From the NCBI GenBank assembly GCA_012521855.1, contig JAAYLO010000159.1, positions 1 through 7,916 of the forward strand: a stretch of DNA of 7,916 nt. The letters run 5' to 3'. Each line of letters opens with the position of its first letter. Position 1 is the stretch's first letter. The stretch comes from Halanaerobiaceae bacterium (lineage in GTDB: Bacteria > Bacillota > Halanaerobiia > Halanaerobiales > DTU029). Both the position numbers and the translations under genes were made by a program. Shown in pieces: positions 6,787-7,916 of the stretch. Under the pieces are notes generated by a model that saw nothing but the letters and a program-made list of their open reading frames with translations, was not told the origin of the DNA and ran no database searches.

Positions 6787-7539
6787 ATGTATTTACTGAA
6801 ACTATCTCTTGTTTCTCATTTAATCTGTGATTTTATATTACAGTCCAAAAATATGGTCTTAATGAAATATGAAAGGAAGGCCAGGGGATATCTTTATCAT
6901 TTTTTAACACACTTTTTTGTCAGTTTTATACTTGTGATATTTGCAATAAAACATTTCCTGATGAGTTTCGGTTATGCACTTGTTTTTTCTTTCATACATA
7001 TCCTGATAGATATTTTAAAAGACTTATTCAAAAAAGATAATGCGAAAAAAGATCTCCTTGTTTTTTTGCTGGACCAGTTAGTACATGTTGCCACTATATT
7101 CTTACTGGCCTATAATATAATATACGTAAAATCTATAACTGTTTTTACTTACCCTTCTTTTAATTATCTTAATTACCTGTATTATTTCAGTATGGACATT
7201 GATGATGCCCTGACTGTAATTATCTTTTATCTTATTGTGCTCTTTGCAGGTTCTATACTTCTTGAAAAAATATTAAAGGTTATAGATATAAAGATAAAAG
7301 ATGAAGATGAAATCAGTATGGGCAAATATATTGGAATAATCGAGAGGGCCTTAATTCTTACTATAGTTGTGTTTGGGGAAATTTCATCTATTGGTATAAT
7401 CTTTACAGCAAAATCACTGGCCAGATATAAAGAATTAAGTGAAAAGAGATTTGTGGAGTATTACTTGCTTGGCACATTGAGCAGTTTATTTCTGGCCCTT
7501 ATGGGTGGATTAATATTGAGAAGCCTTTTATACTGGTAA
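6787..7539 (+). CDS. DUF3307 domain multi-pass membrane protein
   Basis: A 250-residue integral membrane protein of the uncharacterised DUF3307 family. The N-terminal block SHLICDFILQSKNM (10-23) is the family hallmark. It is followed by HFLTHFF (38-44), FSFIHILIDILKD (67-79) and FLLDQLVHVATIFLLA (93-108), so His11, Asp15, His38, His42, His71, Asp75, Asp79, Asp96 and His100 lie in or next to hydrophobic helices. A second half (about 140-250) has further helices and the conserved stretches GKYIGIIERALILT (179-192), FTAKSLARYKEL (206-217) and EYYLLGTLSSLF (224-235), also typical of the full-length family. I count about six to seven membrane segments. The ribosome binding site AAGGGGG (6774-6780) lies inside the satD 3' end and the ATG follows the satD stop by one base. 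Function is unknown; pairing with SatD suggests a membrane partner or effector. Confidence 0.85.
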   Translation: MYLLKLSLVSHLICDFILQSKNMVLMKYERKARGYLYHFLTHFFVSFILVIFAIKHFLMSFGYALVFSFIHILIDILKDLFKKDNAKKDLLVFLLDQLVHVATIFLLAYNIIYVKSITVFTYPSFNYLNYLYYFSMDIDDALTVIIFYLIVLFAGSILLEKILKVIDIKIKDEDEISMGKYIGIIERALILTIVVFGEISSIGIIFTAKSLARYKELSEKRFVEYYLLGTLSSLFLALMGGLILRSLLYW

Positions 7540-7540
7540 A

Positions 7541-7627
7541 GGGTGAATTTAATTATTTCAACCATATACGGGTGAAATGAATTGTTTCGCATAAAACAGG
7601 GTGAATAAAAATAAAAAGAATAGCTGA
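7541..7627. repeat. degenerate 29-bp-period direct repeat
   Basis: GGGTGAA occurs three times, at 7541, 7570 and 7599, exactly 29 bp apart. Copies one and two agree at 16 of their first 19 positions (GGGTGAAnTnAATTnTTTC). The third is more decayed (12 of 19 against the first). It starts directly after the DUF3307 stop and ends before the terminator. No open frame of useful length crosses it. Confidence 0.55.
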
Positions 7628-7645
7628 TGAATAGGGTATATTTAT

Positions 7646-7680
7646 AAAAAGTGGTCAGAAGACCGCTTTTTTATTTTATT
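7646..7680 (+). terminator. intrinsic terminator after the DUF3307 gene
   Basis: AAAAAGTGGTC (7646-7656) pairs with GACCGCTTTTT (7661-7671), with one T-G wobble, around an AGAA tetraloop. It is followed by a T-rich tail (7667-7680). It lies about 107 bp after the DUF3307 stop and ends just before the argG promoter, separating the two units. Confidence 0.88.
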
Positions 7681-7701
7681 TAAAAAAAAACAAATTAATG
7701 C

Positions 7702-7730
7702 TTGCATATTTAAAAACAATAATGTATAAT
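7702..7730 (+). promoter_or_regulatory. argG promoter (sigma-A type)
   Basis: TTGCAT (7702-7707) and a perfect TATAAT (7725-7730) are separated by exactly 17 bp. The start site would fall near 7737, inside the ARG-box-like region, leaving a leader of about 79 nt before argG. It gives argG its own promoter, independent of argCJBD. Confidence 0.78.
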
Positions 7731-7759
7731 TATGAATAGTTAATGATTAATTATTAATT
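7731..7759. promoter_or_regulatory. ARG-box-like operator region at argG
   Basis: Two overlapping 18-bp matches to the ARG-box pattern follow the -10. TGAAT-AGTT-AATGA (7733-7746) and TGATT-AATT-ATTAA (7744-7757) each match the consensus arms at 8 of 10 positions, with centres 11 bp apart, about one helical turn. The segment 7740-7757 is also a near-perfect palindrome (16 of 18). The first shares TGAATAGTTA with the argC operator. High AT content weakens each single match, but the position over the transcription start supports repression by ArgR. Confidence 0.5.
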
Positions 7760-7815
7760 ATGAGTTTTGAATTAAGGATGATGGGGAATTCTCAAAAAAT
7801 AAGGAGGAATATTCT

Positions 7816-7916
7816 ATGAAAAAAATCAAAAAAATTGTTCTGGCTTATTCGGGAGGTCTGGATACATCTGTTGCGATAAAATGGCTGAAGGAAAAGTATG
7901 GTGCAGAGATAATAGC
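7816..7916 (+). CDS. argG: argininosuccinate synthase, 3'-truncated by window edge
   Basis: First 33 codons of the ATP-dependent enzyme that joins citrulline and aspartate into argininosuccinate, the penultimate step of arginine synthesis. The N-terminal ATP-pyrophosphatase P-loop AYSGGLDTSVA (residues 10-20) is followed by IKWLKEKYGAEIIA, the classic ArgG opening. The full protein is normally about 400 residues, so most lies beyond the window. The ATG at 7816 is 8 nt after AAGGAGG (7801-7807). The first residues are Lys-rich (MKKIKK). argH often follows argG, but that cannot be seen here. The ARG-box-like sequences upstream suggest co-regulation with argCJBD. Confidence 0.95.
   Translation, partial: MKKIKKIVLAYSGGLDTSVAIKWLKEKYGAEII

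Noticed and set aside
6165..7539. Recently acquired mobile element carrying satD-DUF3307
   Set aside because: No transposase, integrase, tRNA, terminal inverted repeat or target duplication is visible, and base composition resembles the neighbouring genes.
7541..7627. CRISPR array
   Set aside because: A 29-bp period with a conserved 7-mer looked suggestive, but there are only three degenerate units with no distinct repeat/spacer division and no cas genes.

Overview
The window looks like chromosomal DNA of a low-GC, anaerobic Firmicutes-type bacterium. I lean towards Halanaerobiales or a related clostridial lineage. The grounds are strong AT richness, purine-rich GGAGG-type ribosome binding sites before nearly every gene, Lys/Ile-rich proteins, and a SatD/DUF3307 gene pair between arginine genes. 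The taxonomic placement is inference; no rRNA or marker gene is present.

Layout, all on the + strand. (1) Positions 1-831 hold the 3' part of an MFS transporter gene whose start lies outside the window, followed by a probable terminator. (2) Positions 963-5440 hold a compact arginine operon, argC-argJ-argB-argD. It is driven by a good sigma-A type promoter (TTGAAT-17 bp-TATAAT) whose -35 element is overlapped by a strong ArgR/AhrC-type ARG box, and it is closed by a perfect hairpin terminator at 5443-5476. (3) Positions 5556-6098 encode a small membrane-anchored extracytoplasmic protein of unknown function with a PsbP/DcrB-like 'SLPEGW' start. (4) Positions 6165-7539 hold a tightly coupled pair, a SatD-family protein and a DUF3307 membrane protein, with their own extended -10 promoter. 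(5) Positions 7540-7815 are non-coding: a degenerate 29-bp-period direct repeat, a terminator, then the argG promoter and ARG-box-like operators. (6) Positions 7816-7916 are the first codons of argG, cut by the window end.

How the genes work together: ArgJ regenerates N-acetylglutamate by transferring acetyl from acetylornithine to glutamate. ArgB phosphorylates it, ArgC reduces it and ArgD transaminates it to N-acetylornithine, which ArgJ deacetylates to ornithine. ArgG, after the carbamoylation step (gene not in the window), makes argininosuccinate. ArgB carries the N-terminal extension and C-terminal features of arginine-inhibited kinases. Control is therefore probably double: feedback on ArgB and ArgR repression at both arg promoters.

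The least explained part is the satD-DUF3307 cassette between the two arg blocks. The SatD N-terminus shows a series of motifs that resemble a class III nucleotide cyclase/palm domain, fused to an HTH and coupled to a multi-pass membrane protein rich in intramembrane His/Asp. This is the best candidate for an undescribed system here.
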